Origin: Pirellulales bacterium
GTDB taxonomy: Bacteria > Planctomycetota > Planctomycetia > Pirellulales > JAEUIK01
Direction of reading: 5' to 3'
Assembly: GCA_019694455.1 (NCBI GenBank)
Contig: JAIBBY010000029.1
Location: 1 to 62,302, forward strand
Length of the DNA: 62,302 nt
A model generated the notes under the pieces. The model saw only the letters and a program-made list of their open reading frames with translations, did no database searches and had not been told where the DNA came from. This document shows positions 7,878 through 16,375 of the stretch, piece after piece (position 1 is the stretch's first letter; the number at the start of each line of letters is the position of its first letter). The position numbers were made by a program, and so were the translations under genes.

Positions 7878-9664
7878 CCTTTCTTGGCGTCGCAAGGCAA
7901 CGCGCTGTCTGACGGTGATTGAATCACTCCGGCGCCGCGCGATGGGCAATCTCCCTTCGTAACAAGCCAGCCGTTGATTTGATCAACTAGCTCGTCGGCG
8001 TTTTGTCCCTCGCTCTCCGCCGCCGAACCAATGGTCAGCTCGCTGGGCACGCTGCGCGTGCGTTCCAAATACGCGATGCCGCGCGCAATGAGCCGATCTT
8101 CCAGCCACGGATGTTCCGCCAGCAACACCGCCAGCGAAGAACGCCTGCAGACTCGACCGCGCCGCAACAGCGGATCGACACCGTACATCATGGCCAGACA
8201 ACTCGTGGTGAACAGCACAATGGCCAGCCATTCAAAAACAGCCGAGAACGGCATCACCGTAAATGCGGCCGGCGTCGCCATGGTCGCCAGTTCGGTGGTG
8301 ACTCTCAGCAAATTGCCCAGCGCGATCAGAATGAAAATAGGCAGGATCAACTGCGGCATGACGAGCACCTTGCGATCGAGCACCGGCAGTATTCGCTGGC
8401 CGACTCCGAGGATCAGCGTGGTCATAAAGCCAACCGTGATCGCGTGGCGCACCGCCCCCATGTACGCGCGGGGCAAAGGTGTGCCGGCCATTTCGTAAAT
8501 CAAGCCACCGGTCATCAGGAGGAGACTCGCCACCAACCAAAAGAACGCCAACGGCGGATACAGGTCGAGCAACGAGTGCCCTTGCTCTGCGCGGCGCGAC
8601 GTGCGGCGGCGGCCAATGAAACCGCGGTTGCCGATGGCGAACAACACCGCTCCGCCGGCCAACAGCGCGCAGCCGCTGGCGATGATCGCCGCCGGCCACT
8701 CCCAGGCGGTTCCCAGGCACGCCACAAGCGTTCCCATGTTGTGCGCCCAATGCGAAAGTTCGATTGCCCAATCGCGCGTCGAACCGAGTCGCAGCAGTCC
8801 GGGCAGTAACATCTGGCCAAAACCATAGATCGAATTCATAGCGAAGCCGAACACCGCCAACTCGACCAGCAGCAGTCGCTGCGCGTCGGTATAGGCCGCC
8901 GGCCCGGCGCCGCCGGCGCGCCAACGCAGATAGAGCGTGACGAGCGCCCAAACTACCAGCCAAAAACCGGATGCCAGCACGGCGCGAGCCCATGTGGCGC
9001 GCCATTTCGACCGAACCATGACGATTTGCAAGAGCCAATACAAAATTGCCATCGCCAGCAGGCTGACCGCGCTGGCAGCGCCCAGCGCCGCCAGACGCGC
9101 GGGCGAGAGATACCAGGCAAAGCCGCCAGCAATGCCAAGCCATCCCAGCCCCAGCAGCGAGCGGCCGATCCATGGCCCGGGCGGACTCCGCACAACGCCC
9201 TGCAGCGCGGTGCGCAACGAAACGCCCATGATGAACAGCACCACAAAGCCCCAAAGCTGCGCCTCGCCGTGGGCAATGATACTGGCTGCCGGCGCCGTGT
9301 CGAAGTTGCCATGCGCGCCGATCGACCACAGCAACCAGGCGCCCCAACCGCTTCCCAGACTCAACGTGATGAGAAGCGCCGACAATAGAAATGCGTGATG
9401 CGCATTCTCGGCATAATGCCCACGTCGTTCGGCGGGGATGCCCGTAGCGGCTGATAGCTCGGCCAATAGCGCGTCGAGCGAAATGCCTTGCCGGCGAACG
9501 AAATGCGTGAGCGGCTCCAGGTGGCCAAAGCGGGCGCCGCGATCGGCTGGCTCGCCATAACGACAAAACACGGCCCGAGACGCCGGAAAATCGGCGGCGA
9601 TCTGCCGCACTGTCATCTCCGGGCGAATCGCCGGGCGCGCGTAGGCACGGGCCTGTGCATTCAT
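7874..9664 (-). CDS. NnrS family protein with N-terminal ScdA_N-like domain
   Basis: This 596-residue protein is mostly the NnrS domain: about 12 membrane helices with family hallmarks IIAHGEAQLWGFVVLFIMG and AVRHAITVGFMTTLILG. NnrS is a heme/copper membrane protein that protects cells from NO by limiting iron-complex formation. Residues 18-75 resemble the DUF542/ScdA_N domain of RIC proteins (TVRQIAADFPASRAVF) but lack the Cys pair. The C-terminus carries another small soluble domain resembling DUF1858 (LTIGSAAESEG…). It lies between the hemerythrin and P450 genes and is coupled to the latter by an ATGA overlap. The start at 9664 is 21 bases after the hemerythrin stop. Confidence 0.85.
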   Translation of the reverse strand: MNAQARAYARPAIRPEMTVRQIAADFPASRAVFCRYGEPADRGARFGHLEPLTHFVRRQGISLDALLAELSAATGIPAERRGHYAENAHHAFLLSALLITLSLGSGWGAWLLWSIGAHGNFDTAPAASIIAHGEAQLWGFVVLFIMGVSLRTALQGVVRSPPGPWIGRSLLGLGWLGIAGGFAWYLSPARLAALGAASAVSLLAMAILYWLLQIVMVRSKWRATWARAVLASGFWLVVWALVTLYLRWRAGGAGPAAYTDAQRLLLVELAVFGFAMNSIYGFGQMLLPGLLRLGSTRDWAIELSHWAHNMGTLVACLGTAWEWPAAIIASGCALLAGGAVLFAIGNRGFIGRRRTSRRAEQGHSLLDLYPPLAFFWLVASLLLMTGGLIYEMAGTPLPRAYMGAVRHAITVGFMTTLILGVGQRILPVLDRKVLVMPQLILPIFILIALGNLLRVTTELATMATPAAFTVMPFSAVFEWLAIVLFTTSCLAMMYGVDPLLRRGRVCRRSSLAVLLAEHPWLEDRLIARGIAYLERTRSVPSELTIGSAAESEGQNADELVDQINGWLVTKGDCPSRGAGVIQSPSDSALPCDAKKG

Positions 9665-9685
9665 GTCGCGGTGTCACCCAGCAGG

Positions 9686-10237
9686 TCAAATATCAGTTCG
9701 CCGGCGCCGCATCTCCTTGCCGACTTCACTCAGGTCGCTCGCCTTGAGCGTTTGCGCGGCGACCTCGAAGACGCGCTCGTCTTCCAGCCGGATGTGAGCG
9801 GCGTATAAGGCGATCAGTTCGTCAAGCAACGCGCGCAAAGCCGTGCGATCAGGCACATCGATCCGCTCCGCCTGGAGCCAGGCGCGGCCCAATTCGTCGA
9901 CCTTGGCATGACACGCATCGGCCCGGCGATGTTCGGCCTCCAGCCGATCCAACTCGGCCATCACGGCGCGGGCCTCTGCGGCGCCACTAGCGCGCAGGCG
10001 GGGAAACAGCGACTGCTCCTCGTCGGCGGTATGGCGCGGGGCCATGCGAGCAAAGTAGTCGAGCGAGGCCTCCAGCGCCCGACGTCCCTCCATTGGCAAC
10101 GGACCATCGCCGAATCGCTCAACGACTTGTTTCAGCACGTCGAGAAAATGCTCGATGCGGCGATGGCAATCTTTGAGCAACTCCAGCGGCTGGTCGAAAC
10201 CGGCTGGCCGCTGGCCGCCAATCTCAACTCCCACCAT
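9686..10237 (-). CDS. Hemerythrin HHE domain protein
   Basis: This is a 183-residue four-helix hemerythrin-like protein. Iron-ligand candidates appear as H…E pairs: CHRRIEHF, RHTADEEQSLFPRL, LEAEHRRADACH and YAAHIRLEDERVFE. The start ATG at 10237 shares its A with the RIC stop (TGATG), which fixes the start; the longer upstream frame is shadow of the RIC gene. Such proteins bind O2, NO or iron. It is translated as part of the RIC-hemerythrin-NnrS-P450 operon and probably cooperates with RIC in iron or NO handling. Confidence 0.85.
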   Translation of the reverse strand: MVGVEIGGQRPAGFDQPLELLKDCHRRIEHFLDVLKQVVERFGDGPLPMEGRRALEASLDYFARMAPRHTADEEQSLFPRLRASGAAEARAVMAELDRLEAEHRRADACHAKVDELGRAWLQAERIDVPDRTALRALLDELIALYAAHIRLEDERVFEVAAQTLKASDLSEVGKEMRRRRTDI

Positions 10238-10962
10238 CACGCCGCGCCCCCGGCCAGCTTTGCCTCGTGCGCCAATGCCTTGGGAAACAAGATGCTCTCT
10301 TCCTTGTGAACGTGCTGGTGCAGGTCTAACTGGAATTGAGCGAGCCCGTCGAGCATCGCGCGGTAGGTGTTGCAGGCCCAGTCGGGCGGAGTGTAGCCGT
10401 CGCTCAGGCTGCTGAGTTGCTCCAGCGCCGAGCCCGCGCCATGATGCTCCGATTCCATCTGGCGAATGGGATTTGCGAGCGAACCGCAATGAAACACCGG
10501 TAGCGAGTCGCTCGCTTCGAGCTGGCGAATCATCGGAAACAGCACCTTTTCTTCTTTCATCATGTGGACGGTCATCTCGTTGACGACCTCGGCGAACGTT
10601 TCCTGAATCTTTTGCAGCCGCGCGTCGTTTTCGCCGTGGACGGTGGCCACACGCTTCGTCATATAGTCCAACCGCGGCATTTCTCGGCGCAGATAGGCGT
10701 GATGCGTCTGTTCGATATGATCGGCCAGTTCGGTGAGCGTCATGTCGTCGGGATCAGCGAGCGAGACCTCTTTGGTCGCTGAACTGGTGGCCAGCGTCGC
10801 CATCACCGTGGCGAGGTCCAAACCTTTCTCGGCGCAGGCCTGCTCGAGCGTCTTCTTGCCGCCGCAGCAATAATCGATGCCCACCTCCTCGAACACGCGC
10901 GACAACGCTGGGCATTTTGTCACGATTTCACCAACGGTCTCTTGAGTTCGAGGCTCGCTCAT
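10237..10962 (-). CDS. ric: Iron-sulfur cluster repair di-iron protein (RIC/YtfE/ScdA)
   Basis: This 241-residue protein has the complete RIC layout. The N-terminal ScdA_N domain carries TVGEIVTKCPAL and the diagnostic GIDYCCGG motif. The C-terminal hemerythrin-like domain has the His/Glu ligands in IEQTHHAYLRREMP, VHMMKEEKVLFPM, MESEHHGAG and HQHVHKEESILFP. RIC proteins restore Fe-S clusters damaged by NO or oxidants. The ATG at 10962 is preceded by AGGAGA at good spacing, and the upstream in-frame Met is ignored. It is the first gene of the operon, so the promoter should lie in 10963-11100; no clear DNR, FNR or NsrR site was found by eye. Confidence 0.92.
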   Translation of the reverse strand: MSEPRTQETVGEIVTKCPALSRVFEEVGIDYCCGGKKTLEQACAEKGLDLATVMATLATSSATKEVSLADPDDMTLTELADHIEQTHHAYLRREMPRLDYMTKRVATVHGENDARLQKIQETFAEVVNEMTVHMMKEEKVLFPMIRQLEASDSLPVFHCGSLANPIRQMESEHHGAGSALEQLSSLSDGYTPPDWACNTYRAMLDGLAQFQLDLHQHVHKEESILFPKALAHEAKLAGGAA

Positions 10963-11363
10963 GGCGTTCTCCTTTACTGACTTGATGGCGCGGATTCGAA
11001 CCGGGCCGGTCGCGATGCCGGTTCGATTCGCCCCGACGCCCACTTCGGATAAACATTCCGCCCGGCCACCCCCAAACGGGGGGGCAACAATCTAGCGACT
11101 ATTCCATTATACGTTTCGCGCCGTACTGTCGAATGGCGACTTGCTGTATCGAGTTGAGTCGGCGCTTCGACTTCGCTCGCTTGCGTGCCATGCGCTGTGC
11201 GGATTGGCGCAGCGTTTGTTCCGCCAGCACACATTTCCTCGTTCCATCGCTGGCCGAGTAGGTTGCGCGCATTCGACGGATGTCTGTCGCGCTGCAAGCC
11301 GCTCGCCGAGTGAAAAACTTCTCAAAAATGGCATTTTGATTCGCGCCAGCTAGAATCACGCGC
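10963..11363. other. Divergent intergenic region between RIC operon and sulfatase
   Basis: These 401 bases must hold the promoters of the RIC operon (minus) and the sulfatase (plus). A GC-rich inverted repeat, CCCCC-AAAC-GGGGG, lies near 11069-11083. A TAGAAT hexamer at 11351-11356 lies just before the sulfatase ATG and, if used, would give an almost leaderless mRNA. The antisense-like reading frames here do not look coding. Confidence 0.35.
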
Positions 11364-13718
11364 ATGGTGCCCAAGAATTCATCGAAAACGGTTGATCCAA
11401 TGTCCTCGCAAACAAGTTCCCTGGTGGTGAGGCTCGTTGCTATCGCGATACTGGTCGGTTTGGTTGTTGTCGTTCTGCTTAGTCCATCGTTGGCAGACAC
11501 GAAGCAAGCAAAACCTGTGCCCATCGCCGGCCGGCAAATCCCGAAGCCTGATCCAGAGTTTCGAGGAAAAATCGGCCAGACGTTCCAAGACTCGACGCCC
11601 AATTACCCGCCGCCGGTGCGCGCGCCGAAGGGGAGCCCCAACGTCTTGCTGATCTTGCTAGACGACGTTGGCTTTGGCATGTGCTCGACATTCGGCGGGC
11701 CCGTGCCGACGCCGCACATGCAACAACTCGCCGACAACGGGTTGAAGTACACCCGCTTTCACACCACGGCGCTATGCAGCCCCACACGCGCGGCGCTGCT
11801 GGCAGGACGCAACCACCACACTTGCGCCACCGGCGTCATCATCGAGATGGGGACCGGGTTCCCCGGCTACACCGGCATCATCCCCAGCAGCGTGGCGCTC
11901 GTTCCACAGATGTTGCGCGACAACGGCTACGCCACTGCCATGTTCGGCAAGGCGCACAACACGCCCGAACCGCAAATCTCACCCGCCGGACCGTTCGACC
12001 GCTGGCCGACCGGACAAGGGTTTGAATACTTTTACGGTTTCAACCAGGGCGAGGCGCATCAGTATTACCCGGTGATCTATCGCAACACCACCTGGACGCC
12101 TCAGCCCAAGACTCCGGAACAAGGGTACCACTTCACCGCCGACATGACGGACGAGGCGATTGCCTGGACGCGGAACGTGCGCGCCGCCGACCGCGACAAG
12201 CCGTGGTTTGTCTACTTCAGCGCGCCTGGCGTCCACGCCCCGCATCATGCGCCAACGGAGTGGCGCAAAAAGTTCCAAGGCAAATTTGATCACGGCTGGG
12301 ACAAACAGCGCGAACTGACCCATGCCAGACAACTGGAGTTGGGGGTCATTCCCAAGGGGACCAAGCTCACACCGCGCGACCCGGCGATCCCGTCTTGGGA
12401 ATCGCGATCGGCGGACGAAAAGAAGGTCTATACCCGACTGATGGAAAACTACGCCGGCTATATGGCGTACACCGATGCCGAAGTGGGCCGCTATGTCGAA
12501 AGCCTGCGGCAGTCGGGCGAACTGGATAACACGCTGGTCATGTACGTGGTTGGCGACAATGGGGCAAGCGCCGAGGGTGGGCTGGAAGGCACCTTCAGCG
12601 AACTGGCCAGCTTGCTCGGCGTGCAACTCGGCCTGGCAAGCACCATCAAGCGACTCGATGAGATCGGCGGACCGACGAGCGAGCCGCATGTCCCGGTCGG
12701 CTGGGCTTGGGCGATGGACGCTCCGTTCCAATGGACCAAGCAAGTCGCCTCGCACTTCGGCGGCACGCGCAACCCAATGGTCGTCCATTGGCCCAAGGGA
12801 ATTAAAGCCAAGGGCGAAACGCGCGGGCAGTTCCATCACGTGATCGACGTCGTGCCGACGATACTCGAGGCGTGCCAAATCGTCGAGCCAACTGTCGTTA
12901 ACGGCATTCGTCAAAAGCCGATCGAAGGCGTGTCGATGCTCTACTCCTTCGACAACGCCAAAGCCAAGAGCAAGCGCGCGACACAATACTTCGAGCTGGC
13001 CACGAACCGCGCCATCTATCACGACGGCTGGGTGGCCTGCAGCCGATACGGCTACCCCTGGATTACCTTGGGCAAGGGAATGGATTTTCTCCAGGCGCCC
13101 TGGGAGCTGTACCACGTGGACGAAGACTTTAGTCAGGCGAACAACCTGGCGGCGAAGAACCCCGAGAAGCTGAAGCAGTTGCAGGCCAAGTTCGTCGAGG
13201 AGGCCAAAAAGTTCGGCGTCTTCCCGCTCGATCCCAGATTCTCGGAGCGCATGGATCCCAAGCTACGAGAGGCCGGCACGCCTCCCACCCGATGGTCCTA
13301 TTTCGGCAATCACGTCTGGCTGCCCGAGCCGATTGGACCGCAACTATTCCCGCGGGCGCACACGATCACCGCGGACTTGACCATACCCCAGGGTGGCGCC
13401 GAGGGGGTCATCGCGTGCGCTGGCGCCTTCTCCGCCGGTTGGTCGCTGTACATCAAAGACGGCAAGCCGGCGTTTCGCTACACCGGTTTTGAACTCTCGG
13501 ATGTTACCATTCCGGGGACGATCGAAATTCCTGCCGGCAACGTGACGTTGAAAGCCAAGTTCACACCAGACGGCTCGCGGGAAGGGGGAGGCACGTTGAA
13601 GTTGTTCGTCGATGATATCGACAAGAGCAGCGCAAAGAGTCCGATTGCCAGCTTGATCGTCCGGAGGCCAAGGCTAAGAAGGAATGCGCATAGCGCGAGG
13701 GGTATGGCGTACTCGTAA
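11364..13718 (+). CDS. Arylsulfatase (formylglycine-type), 3' end replaced
   Basis: This is a type I sulfatase of the alkaline phosphatase superfamily. An N-terminal hydrophobic segment at about residues 19-42 directs export. The metal-binding LLDDVGFG lies near residue 100, and the active-site CSPTRAALLAGR has Cys138, the residue converted to formylglycine by a sulfatase-maturating enzyme. The C-terminal accessory domain starts normally (GTLKLFVDD) but the last roughly 30 residues are the antisense translation of the neighbouring membrane gene. The normal C-terminus therefore appears to have been lost in a deletion, and activity is uncertain although the catalytic domain is whole. The start could be 11364 or the Met at 11400; neither has a good ribosome binding site. 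Confidence 0.85.
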   Translation: MVPKNSSKTVDPMSSQTSSLVVRLVAIAILVGLVVVVLLSPSLADTKQAKPVPIAGRQIPKPDPEFRGKIGQTFQDSTPNYPPPVRAPKGSPNVLLILLDDVGFGMCSTFGGPVPTPHMQQLADNGLKYTRFHTTALCSPTRAALLAGRNHHTCATGVIIEMGTGFPGYTGIIPSSVALVPQMLRDNGYATAMFGKAHNTPEPQISPAGPFDRWPTGQGFEYFYGFNQGEAHQYYPVIYRNTTWTPQPKTPEQGYHFTADMTDEAIAWTRNVRAADRDKPWFVYFSAPGVHAPHHAPTEWRKKFQGKFDHGWDKQRELTHARQLELGVIPKGTKLTPRDPAIPSWESRSADEKKVYTRLMENYAGYMAYTDAEVGRYVESLRQSGELDNTLVMYVVGDNGASAEGGLEGTFSELASLLGVQLGLASTIKRLDEIGGPTSEPHVPVGWAWAMDAPFQWTKQVASHFGGTRNPMVVHWPKGIKAKGETRGQFHHVIDVVPTILEACQIVEPTVVNGIRQKPIEGVSMLYSFDNAKAKSKRATQYFELATNRAIYHDGWVACSRYGYPWITLGKGMDFLQAPWELYHVDEDFSQANNLAAKNPEKLKQLQAKFVEEAKKFGVFPLDPRFSERMDPKLREAGTPPTRWSYFGNHVWLPEPIGPQLFPRAHTITADLTIPQGGAEGVIACAGAFSAGWSLYIKDGKPAFRYTGFELSDVTIPGTIEIPAGNVTLKAKFTPDGSREGGGTLKLFVDDIDKSSAKSPIASLIVRRPRLRRNAHSARGMAYS

Positions 13719-14185
13719 TGGAGCAATTGAACTCCCTGCACGACGGCGCCGGTGAACGAGAAACCGACTGCCAGTGCAGCCAAAAGCGGGAATTGCCAAT
13801 GCGACGACGGCCGAGCCATCGCGCACAAGCCCAAATACATCACGAGAGCCAGTCCGGCATATGTCGCGGCCAGGATCGCAGCGTAGAACTCCACGTGGTG
13901 GGTGGCAACCAGCGAAGACAGATAAGTGAGGGGTACGAAGAACGGCGTGAAATGAATCGCCAGATATGACGCCTCGTCATGTGGGTTGATGAGCCGCCAT
14001 GTGTTGTGCCATAGCAGCCGGGCGAACCAGCCCGCATCTCTGTAGTTGGCGCCGTAGGCATAAAACGCGTTGATCGCGTAGTTGTATTGCAATTCAAACG
14101 GAATGGACAAGGCAAGGATCGCCCACATCCAGTAGGCCGCGGTTTGGCAACGGGTGACAAGGGGCGTATCTGCGGTTTGGCGCAT
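13478..14185 (-). pseudogene. Truncated polytopic membrane protein (DUF2079-like N-terminal part)
   Basis: The ATG at 14185 has an ideal AGGAGG site 5 bases upstream. The first 190 or so residues code for a membrane protein with a transmembrane start (MWAILALSIPFELQYNY) and conserved-looking luminal motifs (HDEASYLAIHFTPFFVPL) similar to DUF2079 or GT-C-type membrane proteins. After about residue 190 the frame becomes the antisense of the sulfatase gene, giving a meaningless tail of about 45 residues. Family members are usually over 400 residues, so the C-terminal half is missing. It is probably non-functional; the DUF2079 assignment is from overall resemblance only. Confidence 0.55.
13605..13640. 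other. Probable deletion junction between two convergent genes
   Basis: Left of about 13610 the plus strand codes for the sulfatase accessory domain and the minus strand shows only shadow frame. Right of about 13640 the minus strand codes for a hydrophobic membrane protein and the plus strand is shadow. Both reading frames continue past the junction until they meet chance stop codons at 13718 and 13478. This is best explained by loss of the two gene ends; the exact breakpoint is uncertain by about 20 bases. Confidence 0.5.
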
Positions 14186-14357
14186 GGGAACCTCCTGGCC
14201 AAAGCACCCATACAACAGTCGGCGGCGGATGGGAATCTGTTTTTGCTTTCGGAGTAGCGATGGCGTACGAACGAAGAGACTCGCGTGAGGTATTGATTCC
14301 TGCATTGAGAATGTCGCGTGCCTGAATGCGGGGCGTGAGAGCACGCGGTTGCTGGCG

Positions 14358-14464
14358 GCGAGGCGTGCCGATCTTCAAATGATTGACAAAGAACGCGATT
14401 TCAGCCGCCGCGCAATTGTCATCAACTCTTCACATTCGCGCCGCACGCACCGTGGTAAAGTCGG
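14358..14464 (+). repeat. 107-bp upstream direct repeat, copy 1
   Basis: This stretch aligns without gaps to 14920-15026 at an offset of 562. Bases 14371-14425 are identical in both copies and the flanks have scattered mismatches. It ends 65 bases before the Tat-signal gene at 14530. It contains two TCA triplets 11 bases apart (TCATCAACTCTTCAC), reminiscent of a PhoB-type box. It is probably a duplicated promoter/operator region. Confidence 0.75.
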
Positions 14465-14529
14465 CGTGCATCAGACAGTTGTTAGAGGCAGTGAAGTGAA
14501 CAAGAGATAACGAGCAGAGGAGAGATGTT

Positions 14530-14892
14530 ATGAGCGATGACAAGGAGACACTAACGGATCACGAGCAGGCGAACATAGACGCACGCCGGCGATTCCTGAA
14601 AGGCGCGGCTGCGCTGGTAGGGCTGGGGGCCACGGCGGGCACGCTGGTCGGTGCAAAGACGGCTCGGGCGGGAAAACCTCCTAAGAATAAGGAGGTGACA
14701 GTTCGAGAAGTCTTGAAAGCGACGTTGGGCCATGAGGTTTCGCCAGAAGAGATTGCCAACATGCCGATGTCCCGTGTAGACGAACTCTACGCGCGTTACA
14801 AGAAGAGCCGCCAACGTGACGAGCGAGATCGCGGACGTGACAGGCGGCGCGATCCGGTTCGTGTGGAGGTGGACCTGGTTCCGGCTCTGTAG
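14530..14892 (+). CDS. Small Tat-exported protein of unknown function
   Basis: This 120-residue protein has a twin-arginine signal: ARRRFLKGAAALVGLGATAG followed by an AKTARA cleavage-like site near residue 48. The mature part of about 70 residues is basic (RDERDRGRDRRRDP) with a short helical segment (EVLKATLGHEVSPEEI). No family is recognised. An AGGAGAG sequence lies 8-14 bases before the ATG. It shares its upstream region with the ankyrin gene at 15063, so the two are probably co-regulated. Confidence 0.6.
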   Translation: MSDDKETLTDHEQANIDARRRFLKGAAALVGLGATAGTLVGAKTARAGKPPKNKEVTVREVLKATLGHEVSPEEIANMPMSRVDELYARYKKSRQRDERDRGRDRRRDPVRVEVDLVPAL

Positions 14893-14919
14893 TGGACGCG
14901 CGGTTCAAGGCGTTTCTGT

Positions 14920-15026
14920 GCGAGGTGCGCCTATCTTCAAATGATTGACAAAGAACGCGATTTCAGCCGCCGCGCAATTGTCATCAAATCTTCACAATCG
15001 CACTGCGCGTGCCATGGTAGAGTCGG
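14920..15026 (+). repeat. 107-bp upstream direct repeat, copy 2
   Basis: This is the second copy of the 14358-14464 sequence. It lies 36 bases before the ankyrin gene start at 15063. Here the TCA-spaced motif reads TTGTCATCAAATCTTCAC (14978-14995), which agrees well with the E. coli Pho-box pattern of two TCA-centred half-sites 11 bases apart. Regulation by a PhoB/OmpR-type protein is inference. Confidence 0.75.
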
Positions 15027-15062
15027 GCACTCATTTTAACCACGGAAGGGAAAGAGCGTGTT

Positions 15063-15857
15063 ATGGATACGAACGACAATAAGGAGAGACAGGGTGATAT
15101 CGGCTTGACAGGCGAACTATTTGACGCCGTAAAGCGCGGCGCAACTGGCGAGGTGAAGGACCTATTGGCGAAAGGCGCGGACGGGCAAGCGAAGGACCAA
15201 GACGGCCGGACGCCGCTGCACCATGCGGCAGTTGCGGGCCACAAGGGAGTGGTGCGTACGTTGCTTGAACACGGCGCAGAGGTAAACGCGAAGGATAGCC
15301 ACGGGGCGACGCCGTTGCACTTGGCGGCAGATAGAGGCCATAAGGACGTGGCGCGTATTCTGCTTGACAACAACGCGGACCCGCATTTGCATGAAGACCT
15401 GGCAGGCTGGACGCCATTGCATGAAGCGGCAAAGGAGGGGCTTCAAAGTATTGTGATGCTTCTGATCGGCTATGGCGCGCTCCTAAACGCAAAGGACTGC
15501 GATGGTCGCACACCCCTGCACTTAGCGGCATTGTACGACGGTGATGAAGCGGCACGCGTGCTGCTCGATTATGGCGCTGAGGTAAACGCCGAGGATAAAT
15601 CCGGGCGGACACCCTTGTCCTACGCAGATCCCCGCGGGAAGTCGCCTAGAGTGTTTGACACCCTGCGTGCAAAGGGTGCAGTGGACCCCACAGAGGAGAA
15701 ATATGCTCGCCCCGAGTCAGCGTCGCCAAAGGACGCTCGCGGCGCGGAAAAGTCATCCGCGGCGTCGACGGTGAAGAGGCATTTGCTGCGACAGCCAACA
15801 GATTCCTTTGTCATCGATGTCGATATGTCGTCGCCGTACGGCAGAAGAGAGCGCTAG
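15063..15857 (+). CDS. Ankyrin repeat protein
   Basis: This 264-residue protein has about six ankyrin repeats between residues 18 and 215, with repeated cores TPLHHAAVAGH, TPLHLAADRGH, TPLHEAAKEG and TPLHLAALYDG and LL.xGA turns. The C-terminal 50 residues are low-complexity and end in a polar tail. There is no signal peptide. It is a protein-protein interaction scaffold; the partner is unknown. It shares an upstream repeat with the Tat-signal protein gene and is followed, on the other strand, by the pilin module. The ATG at 15063 follows GGAAGGGAAAGAGCG. Confidence 0.85.
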   Translation: MDTNDNKERQGDIGLTGELFDAVKRGATGEVKDLLAKGADGQAKDQDGRTPLHHAAVAGHKGVVRTLLEHGAEVNAKDSHGATPLHLAADRGHKDVARILLDNNADPHLHEDLAGWTPLHEAAKEGLQSIVMLLIGYGALLNAKDCDGRTPLHLAALYDGDEAARVLLDYGAEVNAEDKSGRTPLSYADPRGKSPRVFDTLRAKGAVDPTEEKYARPESASPKDARGAEKSSAASTVKRHLLRQPTDSFVIDVDMSSPYGRRER

Positions 15858-15910
15858 AGATCGCTTCCGCGCTTGCGCGCGTCCTGGTTGGTTATGACGG
15901 GCTAGGAGTG

Positions 15911-16375
15911 CTAAGGAAGCGAGAGCGAGGTGCACCAGTATCCTGAGAGATATGTCCAATCTTGCGAGTTTACGAAACCGTCGCCATTGATGTCGGTTGA
16001 CATGGCGATGGTCGTTGCAATCACCGAATAGCCGACCATGACGGCGATGCCGGCCATAACAAGGATGGCGCGACGCCAGGTCAGCTTGCCAAGCGTCGCC
16101 GCAACGCCTAACAGAATAACCGCCAGAGACGCGATGGCAGGCAGCACACCCAGATTATTGCTCGTCGCTGTACAGAGCGCTCTACCGAGCGATTGTGCGT
16201 CGGCGGCGGCGGGCATAAGCGCGCACAGTGCGAGTACCGCAGGCGCCGGGGCACAAAGTAGATATCGAATAGCCGGCCGCGTGCGAACAAATAAACACAT
16301 TCCACGATCATGGCAGTGAATCTGGGCTGTTTCGTGAGAACGCCGGGGTCGGTTGGGTTCTGGCGGTCGAGTCAT
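15911..16375 (-). CDS. TrbC/VirB2-like small membrane protein with dockerin-like loop
   Basis: This 154-residue protein has a long signal peptide (LCALMPAAADAQSLG) and then two transmembrane helices separated by a short basic loop (GKLTWRRAI), the layout of TrbC/VirB2 conjugative pilins. The C-terminus carries DINGDGFVNSQDW, a calcium-binding EF-hand of the kind seen in half a dockerin repeat. The ATG at 16375 overlaps the stop of the prepilin gene (ATGA), which supports this start despite a weak ribosome binding site. It is the last gene of the pilin operon. VirB2-like identity rests on topology rather than conserved residues, so it is tentative. Confidence 0.5.
   Translation of the reverse strand: MTRPPEPNRPRRSHETAQIHCHDRGMCLFVRTRPAIRYLLCAPAPAVLALCALMPAAADAQSLGRALCTATSNNLGVLPAIASLAVILLGVAATLGKLTWRRAILVMAGIAVMVGYSVIATTIAMSTDINGDGFVNSQDWTYLSGYWCTSLSLP

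Noticed and set aside
10988..11030. tRNA-like GATTCGAACC sequence before the RIC gene
   Set aside because: No cloverleaf can be formed around it; only the T-loop-like word is present.
11099..11602. 167-codon minus-strand frame before the sulfatase
   Set aside because: It overlaps the sulfatase signal region in antisense, lacks a ribosome binding site and has no family-like pattern.
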